From assembly GCA_013289615.1 (NCBI GenBank), contig JABCZO010000035.1, forward strand, positions 1 to 41,070: 41,070 bases of DNA, in the 5' to 3' direction. The stretch is from Gammaproteobacteria bacterium. Its GTDB lineage: Bacteria; Pseudomonadota; Gammaproteobacteria; Steroidobacterales; Steroidobacteraceae. The translations under genes were made by a program, and so were the position numbers. The notes beneath the pieces are model-generated. The model made no database searches. It worked only from the letters and a program-made list of their open reading frames with translations, and was not told where the DNA came from. Positions 12,170 through 21,032 of the stretch are shown here, piece after piece; position 1 is the first letter of the stretch; the number at the start of each line of letters is the position of its first letter.

Positions 12170-13663
12170 GTGGCTGATGATGCGGGCGACGATGAGAATC
12201 GCCTGATCGCCGAGCGGCGCGCGAAGCTTGCCGCCTGGCGCGAGCGCGCGGTGGCATTTCCGAACGATTTTCGCCGCGACGCGCTGGCCGCGCAGTTGCT
12301 CACGACCTACACCGATCGTGACGCCGCCTGGCTCGAGACGTACCCGGTACAGGTGCGCGTCGGCGGACGCATGATGTTCAAGCGCGTCATGGGCAAGGCG
12401 AGCTTTGCCAAGATCGCCGACCGCAGCGGCCAGATCCAGCTGTTCCTGCAGGAGAGCACGCTCGGCGCGGCTTACGAGGAATTTAAGGGCTACGATGTCG
12501 GGGATTTTCTGGGCGCGGAAGGCTCACTGTTCCGCACCCGTACCGGCGAGCTGTCAGTGCGGGTCGAACGGCTGCGGCTGCTGGCCAAATCGCTGCGACC
12601 GCTGCCGGATAAGTGGCACGGACTGGCCGATACCGAGCTGCGCTATCGCCTGCGATACGTGGACCTGGTGATGAACCAGGCCAGCCGCGAGGTGTTTCGC
12701 ACCCGCACGCGCCTGATGCGTTACCTGCGCGACTACCTCGACGCGCTCGATTTCATGGAGGTCGAGACGCCGATGATGCAGCCGATCCCGGGCGGCGCGG
12801 CCGCGCGGCCGTTCAAGACGCACCACAATGCGCTCGACCTGGATATGTACCTGCGCATCGCGCCGGAACTGTACCTGAAGCGCCTGATCGTCGGCGGCCT
12901 GGAGCGGGTGTATGAAATCAACCGCAATTTTCGTAATGAAGGCCTGTCGACGCAGCACAATCCCGAGTTCACGATGCTCGAGCTGTACTGGGCCTATACC
13001 GACTATAACGAGCTGATGGAACTGATCGAACGGCTGCTGCATGGGCTGGCCGATTCGCTGCTCGGATCGCGACGCGTGAGCTACCAGGGACGCGAATACG
13101 ATCTGGCCAAGCCGTTCCGGCGCGTCACGGTGGAGCAGGCGATCCTGGACCACAACCCGGTGCTCGAGCGCGCGCATCTGCGCGATGTGCCGTACCTGCG
13201 CGCCGCCTGTGAGCGCCTCGGAATCGCCTACCGGGAGAGCGACGGCGCCGGCAAGCTGCAGATCGAGATATTCGAGAAGACCGCCGAGCACACGCTGTTC
13301 GATCCGACATTCGTGCATGCGTATCCGACCGAGGTATCACCGCTGTCGCGCACCAACGATGCCGACCCGTTCCTGACCGATCGATTCGAGTTGTTCCTCG
13401 CCGGCCGCGAGCTCGCCAACGGTTTCTCTGAGCTGAACGATCCGGAGGACCAGGCGGAGCGCTTTCGCGCCCAGGTGGCGCGCAAGGAGTCGGGTGACGA
13501 CGAGGCGATGCACTACGACGCCGACTACATCCGCGCGCTCGAATATGGGATGCCGCCGACCGCCGGACTGGGGCTGGGAGTCGACCGGCTGGTGATGTTC
13601 TTCACCGACTCGGCGTCGATCCGCGATGTGCTGCTGTTCCCGCAGCTGCGGCCGGAAGGCTAG
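12170..13663 (+). CDS. lysS: Lysyl-tRNA synthetase (class II)
   Basis: Charges tRNA-Lys with lysine. The 497 residues begin at GTG with an acidic leader, followed by the OB-fold anticodon-binding domain (about residues 55-165) and the class II catalytic core. Seen are motif 2, [18 protein letters not shown], and motif 3, [15 protein letters not shown]-rich stretch precedes the GTG as a possible ribosome-binding site. It follows prfB by 60 bp, the usual prfB-lysS pairing. In Xanthomonas rpfG and other rpf genes lie beyond; here an OmpR-type regulator follows instead. Confidence 0.96.
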   Translation: MADDAGDDENRLIAERRAKLAAWRERAVAFPNDFRRDALAAQLLTTYTDRDAAWLETYPVQVRVGGRMMFKRVMGKASFAKIADRSGQIQLFLQESTLGAAYEEFKGYDVGDFLGAEGSLFRTRTGELSVRVERLRLLAKSLRPLPDKWHGLADTELRYRLRYVDLVMNQASREVFRTRTRLMRYLRDYLDALDFMEVETPMMQPIPGGAAARPFKTHHNALDLDMYLRIAPELYLKRLIVGGLERVYEINRNFRNEGLSTQHNPEFTMLELYWAYTDYNELMELIERLLHGLADSLLGSRRVSYQGREYDLAKPFRRVTVEQAILDHNPVLERAHLRDVPYLRAACERLGIAYRESDGAGKLQIEIFEKTAEHTLFDPTFVHAYPTEVSPLSRTNDADPFLTDRFELFLAGRELANGFSELNDPEDQAERFRAQVARKESGDDEAMHYDADYIRALEYGMPPTAGLGLGVDRLVMFFTDSASIRDVLLFPQLRPEG

Positions 13664-13702
13664 CCGGGGCGGTGGATCTTTCCGCGCGGCCGATCGGCGG
13701 CG

Positions 13703-13723
13703 CCGGCAACCTGTCGGTGCCGG
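13703..13723 (+). terminator. Possible weak terminator hairpin after lysS
   Basis: CCGGCA (13703-13708) pairs with TGCCGG (13718-13723) around a 9-nt loop, directly followed by the perfect palindrome CGGTCGACCG (13721-13730). There is no clear U tract, so function is uncertain. Confidence 0.25.
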
Positions 13724-13758
13724 TCGACCGGTTTGGGGGGCGGCAACATGAGAGGTTT

Positions 13759-13799
13759 TTAATGCCTGACTAACGCAGTTCTAATCTGGCTCGTATTAA
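13759..13799 (+). promoter_or_regulatory. 11-bp-phased direct repeats upstream of the response regulator
   Basis: TTAA (13759), CTAA (13770) and CTAA (13781) recur at exact 11-bp steps, the spacing used by OmpR/PhoB-family dimers. A TATTAA (13794-13799) suitable as a -10 follows, and there is no good -35 hexamer. The arrangement suggests a promoter activated by the regulator encoded immediately downstream (autoregulation). Confidence 0.45.
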
Positions 13800-13809
13800 A
13801 TCCAGTGGC

Positions 13810-14508
13810 ATGCGACTTCTCATTGCTGAAGACGACTGCAAGCTGGCGAATTTTGTCGCCCGCGGCCTTCGAGCGGAGGGCTTCGCGGTCGACCTTGCGG
13901 CGGACGGGCGCGAGGCCGGCGCGCAGATCGATTCATATCAGTACGATCTGCTGATTCTCGACCTGATGCTGCCGCTGATCAGCGGCACCGAACTGCTGCG
14001 CACGGTGCGGCGCTCAAACCCGACCCTTCCGGTCCTGGTACTCACCGCCCGTGACGCGACCGAGGACAAGGTGAAGCACTTCGAGGCCGGCGCGGATGAT
14101 TACCTGACCAAACCGTTCGACTTCGCGGAGCTGGTGGTGCGGGTCAAGTCACTGCTGCGTCGCACTCCGGTGGAACGAACCGACGTGATACTGGTATCGA
14201 ACCTGGAGGTTAACCGGCTGACCCGCCAGGTCCGGCGCGACGGCCAGAACATCGAGCTGACCGGCAAGGAGTACGCACTGCTGGAATACCTGCTGTCCTC
14301 CCCCAGTCGTGTATTCACTCGCTCGATGATTCTCGAGCACGTCTGGGACCAGAGTTTCGAGGGCGTCACCAACATAGTTGACGTGTATGTGCGCCACCTG
14401 CGACGCAAAGTGGATGATCCCTTTGAGGTCAAGCTGATCCATACCGTGCGTGGCGTCGGCTATTGCGTGCGCGAGGCGCAGCAGCCGAGAGGCCCGGAGC
14501 GCGAATGA
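13810..14508 (+). CDS. OmpR/PhoB-family response regulator
   Basis: Two-domain transcriptional regulator of 232 residues. The receiver domain (about 1-115) has the acidic pair EDD near the N-terminus, phospho-acceptor Asp51 in LILDLMLP, LVLTAR and the conserved Lys101 in LTKPFD. The winged-helix DNA-binding domain (about 130-225) has LTGKEYALLEYLL and VDVYVRHLRRKVDD with HTVRGVGYCVR. It resembles regulators of metal- or drug-efflux operons (CusR/IrlR-like), fitting the RND pump genes that follow. No histidine kinase gene is present; the stop overlaps the start of a 37-codon frame that may be its remnant. Confidence 0.93.
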   Translation: MRLLIAEDDCKLANFVARGLRAEGFAVDLAADGREAGAQIDSYQYDLLILDLMLPLISGTELLRTVRRSNPTLPVLVLTARDATEDKVKHFEAGADDYLTKPFDFAELVVRVKSLLRRTPVERTDVILVSNLEVNRLTRQVRRDGQNIELTGKEYALLEYLLSSPSRVFTRSMILEHVWDQSFEGVTNIVDVYVRHLRRKVDDPFEVKLIHTVRGVGYCVREAQQPRGPERE

Positions 14509-14618
14509 TTCGCCGCTGTTTCAGCATCTGGCCCGCGCTCCGGCCCGCGCGGCCGGTACACGCCGCTGCGCCGTGCAGACCAGCTGCGGCGACCCGGACC
14601 CTCGGCTTGAGGGATTGA
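14505..14618 (+). pseudogene. 37-codon frame, possible histidine-kinase remnant
   Basis: An ATG overlapping the regulator's stop (ATGA) opens a frame starting MIRRCFSIWPALRPA and ending after 37 codons, five bases before the RND permease. The overlap and the MIRR-type start resemble how sensor kinases begin after their regulators, but nothing of the sensor or kinase domains remains. It could equally be a chance frame. Confidence 0.25.
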
Positions 14619-14622
14619 TCAA

Positions 14623-17600
14623 GTGTCGCTGGTCCGATTCGTGCTGCAGCATCCCTACACGGTAGCGGCGATGCTGATTCTCATCTGCCTGCTGGGCATC
14701 GGTGCCGGCCTTCGCATGCCGGTCGACATCTTTCCGGAGATCAACATTCCAGTCGTCAGCGTGGTCTGGACCTATAACGGCATGAGCGCGACGGATATTC
14801 AGAATCGAATTCTGTCGCTGCATGAACGGCAGATGGCCTCGCTGGTAGACGACATCTCACGTATCGAAGCCACCAGCTACCAGGGCGTCGGCGTCGAGAA
14901 GGTCTACCTGCACGAGGGCGCTGACGTGAGTCGTGCGGTGTCCCAACTGGCAAGCAGTGCGCTCGTGGTACTCAAGTACATGCCACCGAACATTACCCCG
15001 CCACTGGTGCTTCGCTACGGTGCCACCGACGTGCCGATCATTCAGCTGAGTCTATCGAGCAAGACACTGCCGGACACCAAGCTGAACGATCTGGGTCAGA
15101 ACATCATTCGACCGGATCTGGCGGTGGTGCACGGCGCGGAGGTGCCGCAGCCCTACGGCGGCAAGCCACGGGTGATCATGGCGGATCTGGACGCGCAGGC
15201 CTTGGCGGCACGCGGGCTGTCGCCCTCCGATATCAGTGAGGCGCTGCAACGCCAGAATGTCGTTCTGCCGGCCGGCGACGTCAAGATCGGCACTAAGGAC
15301 TACGCACTGTCGATGAACAACAGCCCCGACGTCATCGACAACATCAATGCCTTCCCGGTCGCGCAGGTCGCGGGCAGGACCGTCTTCATGCGCGACATCG
15401 CGCACGTGCACGATGGCTTCCAGGTGCAGACCAATTCGGTGGCGGTCGACGGCACGCCCGGTGCCCTGATCACCATCCGCAAAACCGGCGGCGTGTCGAC
15501 GCTCGCCGTGATCGACGGTGTCCGCGAAGCGCTGACCGACATACAAAAAGTGATGCCCAGTGGCGTTACCATCAAGCCGATCTTCGATCAATCGATCTTC
15601 GTCAACGCCGCGCTGTCGAGCGTGAAGATGAGCGGGTTGATGGCCGCGGCGCTCACGGCGCTGATGATTCTGCTGTTCCTGGGTAACTGGCGGCTGACCT
15701 TGATCATCCTCGCGGCCATTCCGCTGTCGATCGTTAGCGCCGTATTGGTGATGTATATCGGCGGCCAGACGCTCAACACCATGACGCTCGGCGGCTTTGC
15801 TCTTGCGGTGGGCATATTGGTTGACAACGGCACCGTCGTGATCGAGAACATCGAGCGCCATGTCGGCCTGGGCGAGCCGCTGGCGGAGGCGATCGTCAGC
15901 GGTGCGAGCGAGGTCGCGGTCCCGACCTTTCTGGCCACCTTGTGCATCTGCATCGTCTTTGTGCCGGTATTCCTGTTGCAGGGCACGGCAAAGTACCTGT
16001 TCTCGCCGTTGTCGCTGTCGGTGTGTATATCGCTGCTGGCGAGCCTGGTGCTGTCATTCACGGTGGTGCCGGTCCTGTTCATGTACCTGATGCGCGCTCA
16101 TGTCGCCGTGGAGGATTCCACCGTGGCGGCGGGTGGCGCGGCGAGGCGTGCGCGCACAAATCCCATCGCGGCGGTGCATCGGAGATTCAACCGCGGATTC
16201 GAGCGCTTTCGCGACGTCTATCGCGAGGTGCTCGCCTGGACCATATCCGAGCCGCTACGCACCGTGCTGTTCTTCGCGCTGCTGATCGGGTGCTCGCTGC
16301 TGCTGTTTCCAGCCCTCGGCAGGGATTTCTTCCCGCAGGTCGATGCCGGGCAGATGCGGTTGCACGTGCGCGCACCGCCGGGCACCCGGCTGGAGGAGAC
16401 CCAGGCCGATTTCGCCCAAGTCGAGGCCGCGATCCGCGCCATCGCCGGCAGCGGTCAGGTCGACACCATTCTCGACAATATCGGACTGCCGTACAGCGGC
16501 ATGAACATCGCGTTGAGCGACTCGGCGACCGTCGGACCGATGGACGGTGAGATCCTGGTGTCGCTGACGAAAAAACATACGCCGACAGCGGCTCTTACTG
16601 CGCGGCTTCGGCGCGTGTTGCCGCAGCGCTTTCCCGGGCTACAGTTCTTTTTCCAGCCCGCCGATATCGTCGATCAGGTATTGAATTTTGGCCAACCGGC
16701 GCCGATCGACATCCGCATATCAGGACCGCACGGCAATGAGGCCTACGCGCTCGCCAGCAAGCTGGCGCAGGACCTGCAACGCGTGCCCGGCATCGTGGAT
16801 TCGCATGTGTTCCAGGTGCCCAACGCGCCGACGCTCAACGTAAATGTTGACCGATCGCTGGCCACGCAGATGGGTCTGCAGCAGCGTTCCACCGCCAACG
16901 ATGTGCTGATTGCCACCAACAGCAGCGCCCAGAGCGCACCGAATTTCTGGATCGATCCGCGCAATCAGGTCAGCTACCCGCTGGTGGTACAGCTTCCCTC
17001 CTACCACATCGATTCCACTCACGACCTGTGGACCATGCCGCTTACTGCCGGCAGCAATGGCAAGCCGGGTCCGATGCTGATGAACGTTGCAAGTTTCGGC
17101 CGCAGCGCGGCGCCGCTGGTGCTATCACAGCTCAATATCCGACCGGTGTTCGACGTCGATGCCGATGTCCAGGGTCGGGATCTGTATTCGGCCGCGGCCG
17201 ACATCGACAAGGTCATCGCCGCTGATCGGCCGGATTCCTCGAAGGCAATTTCAGTCGTGTTGAGCGGTCAGGTAGAAACGATGCGGGACAGCTACGCCGG
17301 CCTGTTTTCCGGCATGGCGTTGGCGGTGATACTGGTGTACCTGTTCCTGGTCATCAACTTCCAGAGCTGGATCGACCCGTTGATTGTGTTGATGGCGGTG
17401 CCGTTCGCGCTCGGCGGCGCCATGTGGATACTGTATCTGAGCGGCACTCATCTGAGCGTGCCGGCGCTAATGGGCACTCTGATGTGCATCGGCCTGACCA
17501 CCGCCAACAGTATCCTGGTGGTGACCTTCGCCAACCAGAGGATGGCCGCGGGGGATGATGCGGCAACCGCGGCCGCGACCGCCGGTTATACCCGCTTGCG

Positions 17601-17832
17601 CCCGGTGCTGATGACCGCCGGGGCGATGATCCTGGGCATGGTTCCGATGGCTCTGGGGATAGGTGAGGGCGGCGAGCAAAACGCTCCGCTGGCGCGCGCC
17701 GTCATCGGCGGTTTGCTGTTCGCCACCTTTGCGACGCTGGTGTTTGTGCCGACCGTCTATCGATTGCTGCGACGGCGGCAGTCCGAGTCGCACCCGGCAT
17801 CGGACCGAGGAGATCCCCTTGCAATCGACTGA
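14623..17832 (+). CDS. RND-family efflux permease (HAE1-type)
   Basis: Inner-membrane proton-driven pump of 1069 residues, with the two-fold RND plan: TM1 near residues 12-30, a large periplasmic loop, TM2-6, then TM7 near 545 and a second loop and TM block. Typical text is MPVDIFPEINIPVVSVVW, the TM4 region GGFALAVGILVDNGTVVIEN and TM10 with MCIGLTTANSILVV. In AcrB terms the proton-relay pair Asp407-Asp408 is Asp401-Asn402 here and Lys940 is Ala961, so the relay is not canonical. Starts at GTG. The substrate cannot be predicted. It is encoded before its membrane-fusion partner. Confidence 0.93.
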   Translation: MSLVRFVLQHPYTVAAMLILICLLGIGAGLRMPVDIFPEINIPVVSVVWTYNGMSATDIQNRILSLHERQMASLVDDISRIEATSYQGVGVEKVYLHEGADVSRAVSQLASSALVVLKYMPPNITPPLVLRYGATDVPIIQLSLSSKTLPDTKLNDLGQNIIRPDLAVVHGAEVPQPYGGKPRVIMADLDAQALAARGLSPSDISEALQRQNVVLPAGDVKIGTKDYALSMNNSPDVIDNINAFPVAQVAGRTVFMRDIAHVHDGFQVQTNSVAVDGTPGALITIRKTGGVSTLAVIDGVREALTDIQKVMPSGVTIKPIFDQSIFVNAALSSVKMSGLMAAALTALMILLFLGNWRLTLIILAAIPLSIVSAVLVMYIGGQTLNTMTLGGFALAVGILVDNGTVVIENIERHVGLGEPLAEAIVSGASEVAVPTFLATLCICIVFVPVFLLQGTAKYLFSPLSLSVCISLLASLVLSFTVVPVLFMYLMRAHVAVEDSTVAAGGAARRARTNPIAAVHRRFNRGFERFRDVYREVLAWTISEPLRTVLFFALLIGCSLLLFPALGRDFFPQVDAGQMRLHVRAPPGTRLEETQADFAQVEAAIRAIAGSGQVDTILDNIGLPYSGMNIALSDSATVGPMDGEILVSLTKKHTPTAALTARLRRVLPQRFPGLQFFFQPADIVDQVLNFGQPAPIDIRISGPHGNEAYALASKLAQDLQRVPGIVDSHVFQVPNAPTLNVNVDRSLATQMGLQQRSTANDVLIATNSSAQSAPNFWIDPRNQVSYPLVVQLPSYHIDSTHDLWTMPLTAGSNGKPGPMLMNVASFGRSAAPLVLSQLNIRPVFDVDADVQGRDLYSAAADIDKVIAADRPDSSKAISVVLSGQVETMRDSYAGLFSGMALAVILVYLFLVINFQSWIDPLIVLMAVPFALGGAMWILYLSGTHLSVPALMGTLMCIGLTTANSILVVTFANQRMAAGDDAATAAATAGYTRLRPVLMTAGAMILGMVPMALGIGEGGEQNAPLARAVIGGLLFATFATLVFVPTVYRLLRRRQSESHPASDRGDPLAID

Positions 17833-19039
17833 TACCGGACGCTCGCTGCAGCGCGCCGCCGTTGCCGTCGCCATCCTTCTGCTGCTCGCCTTCCTGATCG
17901 TGCATTTCACCAAGTCACATGCCGAGCGTGGCCTGGCGCGTGACACGCGCGCCGCGGCGGCATCGGCGCCGGCGGTGGAAGTCGTGGTGGTGCACAATAC
18001 GTCGGCCACCGGGACCCTGACGCTGCCCGGTGAAAGCTCGGCGTGGTACGAGAGCAGCATTTACGCGCGCGTCAGCGGCTATGTCGGCAAGTGGTATGTC
18101 GATATCGGCGACCGGGTCAAGGCCGGCCAGCTGCTGGCGACGATCGACACGCCGGAACTGGATGCTGAGCTGGCCGCCGCGCAAGCCAAGCTGCAGGTCG
18201 CGCAAGCGCAGGTCAAGGTCAGGCAGGCCGACGCGGCGTTTGCCAACAGCACGTACGCCCGCTGGCGCGATTCCCCCAGAGGCGTCGTATCCGACCAGGA
18301 GCGTGAAGACAAGAAGGCCGGAGACGCGAGCGCGGCTGCCCAGCTCGAGGCGGCGCGTGCACAAGTGAGCCTGGATCAGGCGGACGTAGACCGCTTTGCG
18401 GCGTTCGAGCAATTCAAGCGCGTTACCGCGCCGTACGCCGGCACCATCATCGAGCGCCGGGTTGACATCGGCAACCTGGTCACCGCAGGCAGTTCGAGCG
18501 GCAGCACGTCGCTCTACCGAATTGCCCAGGATGACCCGATCCGGGTGTTTGTCGACGTTCCGCAGAGCGCCGCCGCCGACCTGATGAAAGTCGGTGTGCC
18601 GGCGAGCATCTCCAGCAACGACTTATCCGGTCGGCCCATCAGCGGCACCATCACCAGAACCTCCGATGCGATCGATCCGCAGGCGCGCACCTTCCGCGTG
18701 GAAGTGGATGTTCCCAATCCGGATCGGCGCCTGGTGCCCGGGCTGTACGTTCAGGTCGCTTTCCAGCTTCAGAACGGCGGCATGAGCCAGGTCCCCGCCG
18801 CCGCGTTGCTGTTCAGCTCCCAGGGCCCCAGGGTCGCCGTGGTGGATAGCAATGCTACGGTGCGCTTTCGGGCCGTCACGATAGGACGCGACGATGGCGA
18901 TAAGGTTGAACTGAGCTCGGGCGTATCGAACGGCGAGCGGCTGGTGCTCAACATCAGCAACCAGATCTTCGACGGCGAGCAGGTCCGGGTCAGTAACGAT
19001 GCACTACCCACCCCAGACGCAGCGATGAGTGCGCACTGA
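17819..19039 (+). CDS. RND membrane-fusion (periplasmic adaptor) protein
   Basis: Links the inner-membrane RND pump to its outer-membrane channel. From TTG 17819 it has 406 residues; an AGGAG lies seven bases upstream and the start overlaps the permease end by 14 bp. A single N-terminal membrane segment (VAVAILLLLAFLIVHF) is followed by the lipoyl/barrel-sandwich half ARVSGYVGKWYVDIGDRVKAG, an alpha-hairpin rich in Ala/Gln, the second half KRVTAPYAGTIIERRVDIGNLV and a beta-barrel part. The longer frame reaching to 17663 lies inside the permease gene and is not used. Confidence 0.9.
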   Translation: MQSTDTGRSLQRAAVAVAILLLLAFLIVHFTKSHAERGLARDTRAAAASAPAVEVVVVHNTSATGTLTLPGESSAWYESSIYARVSGYVGKWYVDIGDRVKAGQLLATIDTPELDAELAAAQAKLQVAQAQVKVRQADAAFANSTYARWRDSPRGVVSDQEREDKKAGDASAAAQLEAARAQVSLDQADVDRFAAFEQFKRVTAPYAGTIIERRVDIGNLVTAGSSSGSTSLYRIAQDDPIRVFVDVPQSAAADLMKVGVPASISSNDLSGRPISGTITRTSDAIDPQARTFRVEVDVPNPDRRLVPGLYVQVAFQLQNGGMSQVPAAALLFSSQGPRVAVVDSNATVRFRAVTIGRDDGDKVELSSGVSNGERLVLNISNQIFDGEQVRVSNDALPTPDAAMSAH

Positions 19040-20568
19040 TGCTGCAGGCAGCCAGGTCGCTGGGCATTGGCATGCTGTTCGTCTGCCTGTCGGGCTGTGC
19101 CGTGGGTCCCAGTTACCATGAGCCCAAGACGCCGATTCCCGGCGAATTTGTCGCCGCACCCGCGGCCGGCGGGCAGGCGGCGCCTGCCGCGCGGCCGGTG
19201 GTCGACTTGAACCGCTGGTGGCAATCACTCGATGACCCGGAACTCGACTCGCTGATCGATCGGGCTATTAGGGCCAACCCTGATATTGAGATTGCACTGA
19301 CGCGGCTGCAGGAGCTTCGAACCCAGCAGGCTGTGCTGGTGGGCAAAGCGCTGCCGGAGGTCGCCGCCAGCGGGGCCACCGGACGTGGTACCGGCAGCGA
19401 CATCACGCGCCTCGGGGCCGCCCCTGCACTTCGGGCCGGTGACAACAAGGGCTCACTCGATCAGATCAGGCAGGTGGCAGGATTGACCGCCAGCTGGGAG
19501 ATCGACCTGGCCGGCGGCTACCGCCGCGCCATCGAGGCGGGAAGATATGATGTCGCGGCAGCGGCCGCGATCCGCAATGCGGTGCTGCTCGGCGTGGTCG
19601 CCGACGTGGCTCGCGATTATGTGGACATGCGCGGATTGCAGATGCGGCTGGCGATCAACCGCAACAACATCGCGAGCGCGGAGCAATCGCGCGATCTGGA
19701 GCAGACGCGTTTCGATCGCGGATTGACCAATGAACTGGACCTGCAGTTGGCGATGCGCGAACTGGGCACCCTGCAATCCGAACTGCCGGTACTGGAGAGC
19801 GAGCTCACGGCGGTCCAATACCGGATCGCCGTGCTGCTTGGTCAGTATCCGGAGGAGCTCGCAACAGAATTGGCCCAGCCGGGCAGCCTGTCCAGTCTGC
19901 CCGAGTCGGTCGCAGCCGGTCTGCCACTCGATCTGTTGCAGCGCCGACCCGACATCCGCGAGGCTGAGCGGCAATTGGCTGCTGCCACCGCGCGCATCGG
20001 GGTCGCCACAGCCAACCTGTTTCCGCACCTGGTCCTGAACGGTGGCCTCGGCACCCAATCGGCCGACATTGGTGCGCACGGCACCCACATCTGGGCATTT
20101 GGGCCCGCGGTGTATTGGCCGGTGCTGGATTTCGGCGCCCTGGATGCGCTGGTCAGTGTCGCGGATCTGCAGGCGCACGAGCGACTGATCGCCTACCGCA
20201 AGACGGTCATCGGCGCCGTGCAGGATGCGGACACGGCGATCGCTCACTACGATGCGCAGCAGCGGCGTCTGAACCGGCTTGCCGATGCCATGGTCGCGAG
20301 CGAGCGGGCAGTCAGCCTGGCTCAGCAACGCTACGACCGCGGACTGACCGACTTCCTGAATGTCGTGGATGCCGAGCGTCAGCAATACAGCCTTGAGGAT
20401 GAATACACGGCGGCCCAGCAGAGCGCCGCCGATGCGTTCATCGACCTGTGTCACGCGCTCGGTGGCGGCTGGGAGCAGTATCAGAATATCCCCGCCATCC
20501 GGCGACCCGAACCGGCCGTGATGGCGGCCTTTCACCGGCTGCTTGCCGGGGATGACCCGCAAAAGTGA
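19039..20568 (+). CDS. Outer-membrane efflux lipoprotein (NodT/OprM family)
   Basis: TolC-like trimeric outer-membrane channel of 509 residues completing the tripartite pump. The signal peptide ends in the lipobox LSGC, so the protein is lipid-anchored. Two OEP repeats are seen; the LLQRRPDIREAERQLAAATARIGVATANLFP segment typical of the NodT family lies near residue 300, and RYDRGLTDFLNVVDAERQ near 430. The start ATG shares one base with the stop of the adaptor gene (TGATG), so the pump genes are translationally coupled. Confidence 0.93.
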   Translation: MLQAARSLGIGMLFVCLSGCAVGPSYHEPKTPIPGEFVAAPAAGGQAAPAARPVVDLNRWWQSLDDPELDSLIDRAIRANPDIEIALTRLQELRTQQAVLVGKALPEVAASGATGRGTGSDITRLGAAPALRAGDNKGSLDQIRQVAGLTASWEIDLAGGYRRAIEAGRYDVAAAAAIRNAVLLGVVADVARDYVDMRGLQMRLAINRNNIASAEQSRDLEQTRFDRGLTNELDLQLAMRELGTLQSELPVLESELTAVQYRIAVLLGQYPEELATELAQPGSLSSLPESVAAGLPLDLLQRRPDIREAERQLAAATARIGVATANLFPHLVLNGGLGTQSADIGAHGTHIWAFGPAVYWPVLDFGALDALVSVADLQAHERLIAYRKTVIGAVQDADTAIAHYDAQQRRLNRLADAMVASERAVSLAQQRYDRGLTDFLNVVDAERQQYSLEDEYTAAQQSAADAFIDLCHALGGGWEQYQNIPAIRRPEPAVMAAFHRLLAGDDPQK

Positions 20569-20622
20569 GCCCGTGGCGGTCATCGGTGCAGGGCCCGACA
20601 GGCGCAGCCCAAGGAGGACGCG

Positions 20623-20958
20623 GTGGATGCCAGCGGTAAAAACGCGCGATTACGTATCTATGTCGGTGAGGACAAACGCCACGGGGATCAGCCGCTCTAC
20701 CTCGCCATCCTTCGCAAGGCGCGTCAACTTCAGTTGGCCGGCGCGACCGTGGTGCGCGGGACGCAGGGCTATGGCCGCTCCACCCGCCTGCATACGACCG
20801 ATGTGGTGTTCTCCGAGGATTTGCCAGTGATCATCGAGATTGTCGACAGCTATGCCAGCATCCGCAAGTTCGCTGCACTGCTCGATGGCATCAACGAGAT
20901 CGGGCTGATGACCTGCGACGATGTCGGTGTCTTGATCGGTCGGTCCGGTCCCGCCTGA
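20623..20958 (+). CDS. DUF190 (PII-like) family protein
   Basis: A 111-residue cytoplasmic protein of the DUF190 family, ferredoxin-like folds related to PII signalling proteins. Text seen: LRIYVGEDKRHGDQPLYLAI, GATVVRGTQGYGRS, and FSEDLPVIIEIVDS. The role is not established; homologues often stand next to fluoride channel CrcB or nucleotide-regulated transporters. A strong AAGGAGG precedes the GTG start. It lies 54 bp after the outer-membrane factor gene on the same strand, so it is probably the last gene of the RND operon. No crcB is in the window. Confidence 0.85.
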   Translation: MDASGKNARLRIYVGEDKRHGDQPLYLAILRKARQLQLAGATVVRGTQGYGRSTRLHTTDVVFSEDLPVIIEIVDSYASIRKFAALLDGINEIGLMTCDDVGVLIGRSGPA

Positions 20959-20970
20959 ATCGGCGTCGGC

Positions 20971-21017
20971 TTGACAGCTGCGGCAGGCCATGGGCAATAT
21001 ATCTGCCTAGACAGATA
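20971..21017 (+). promoter_or_regulatory. Promoter and palindromic MarR operator
   Basis: A perfect TTGACA (20971-20976) and a CAATAT (20995-21000) are spaced by 18 bp. Immediately downstream lies the inverted repeat TATCTG-CCTAGA-CAGATA (21000-21017), palindromic except for one inner pair. It covers the expected transcription start, the classic place for a MarR repressor to shut off its own operon. Confidence 0.7.
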
Positions 21018-21032
21018 CTGTGAAGGCAGTAA

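Noticed and set aside
17663..17818. N-terminal extension of the RND adaptor by 52 codons
   Set aside because: Overlaps the permease coding end; TTG 17819 has a good AGGAG and a normal membrane-anchor N-terminus.
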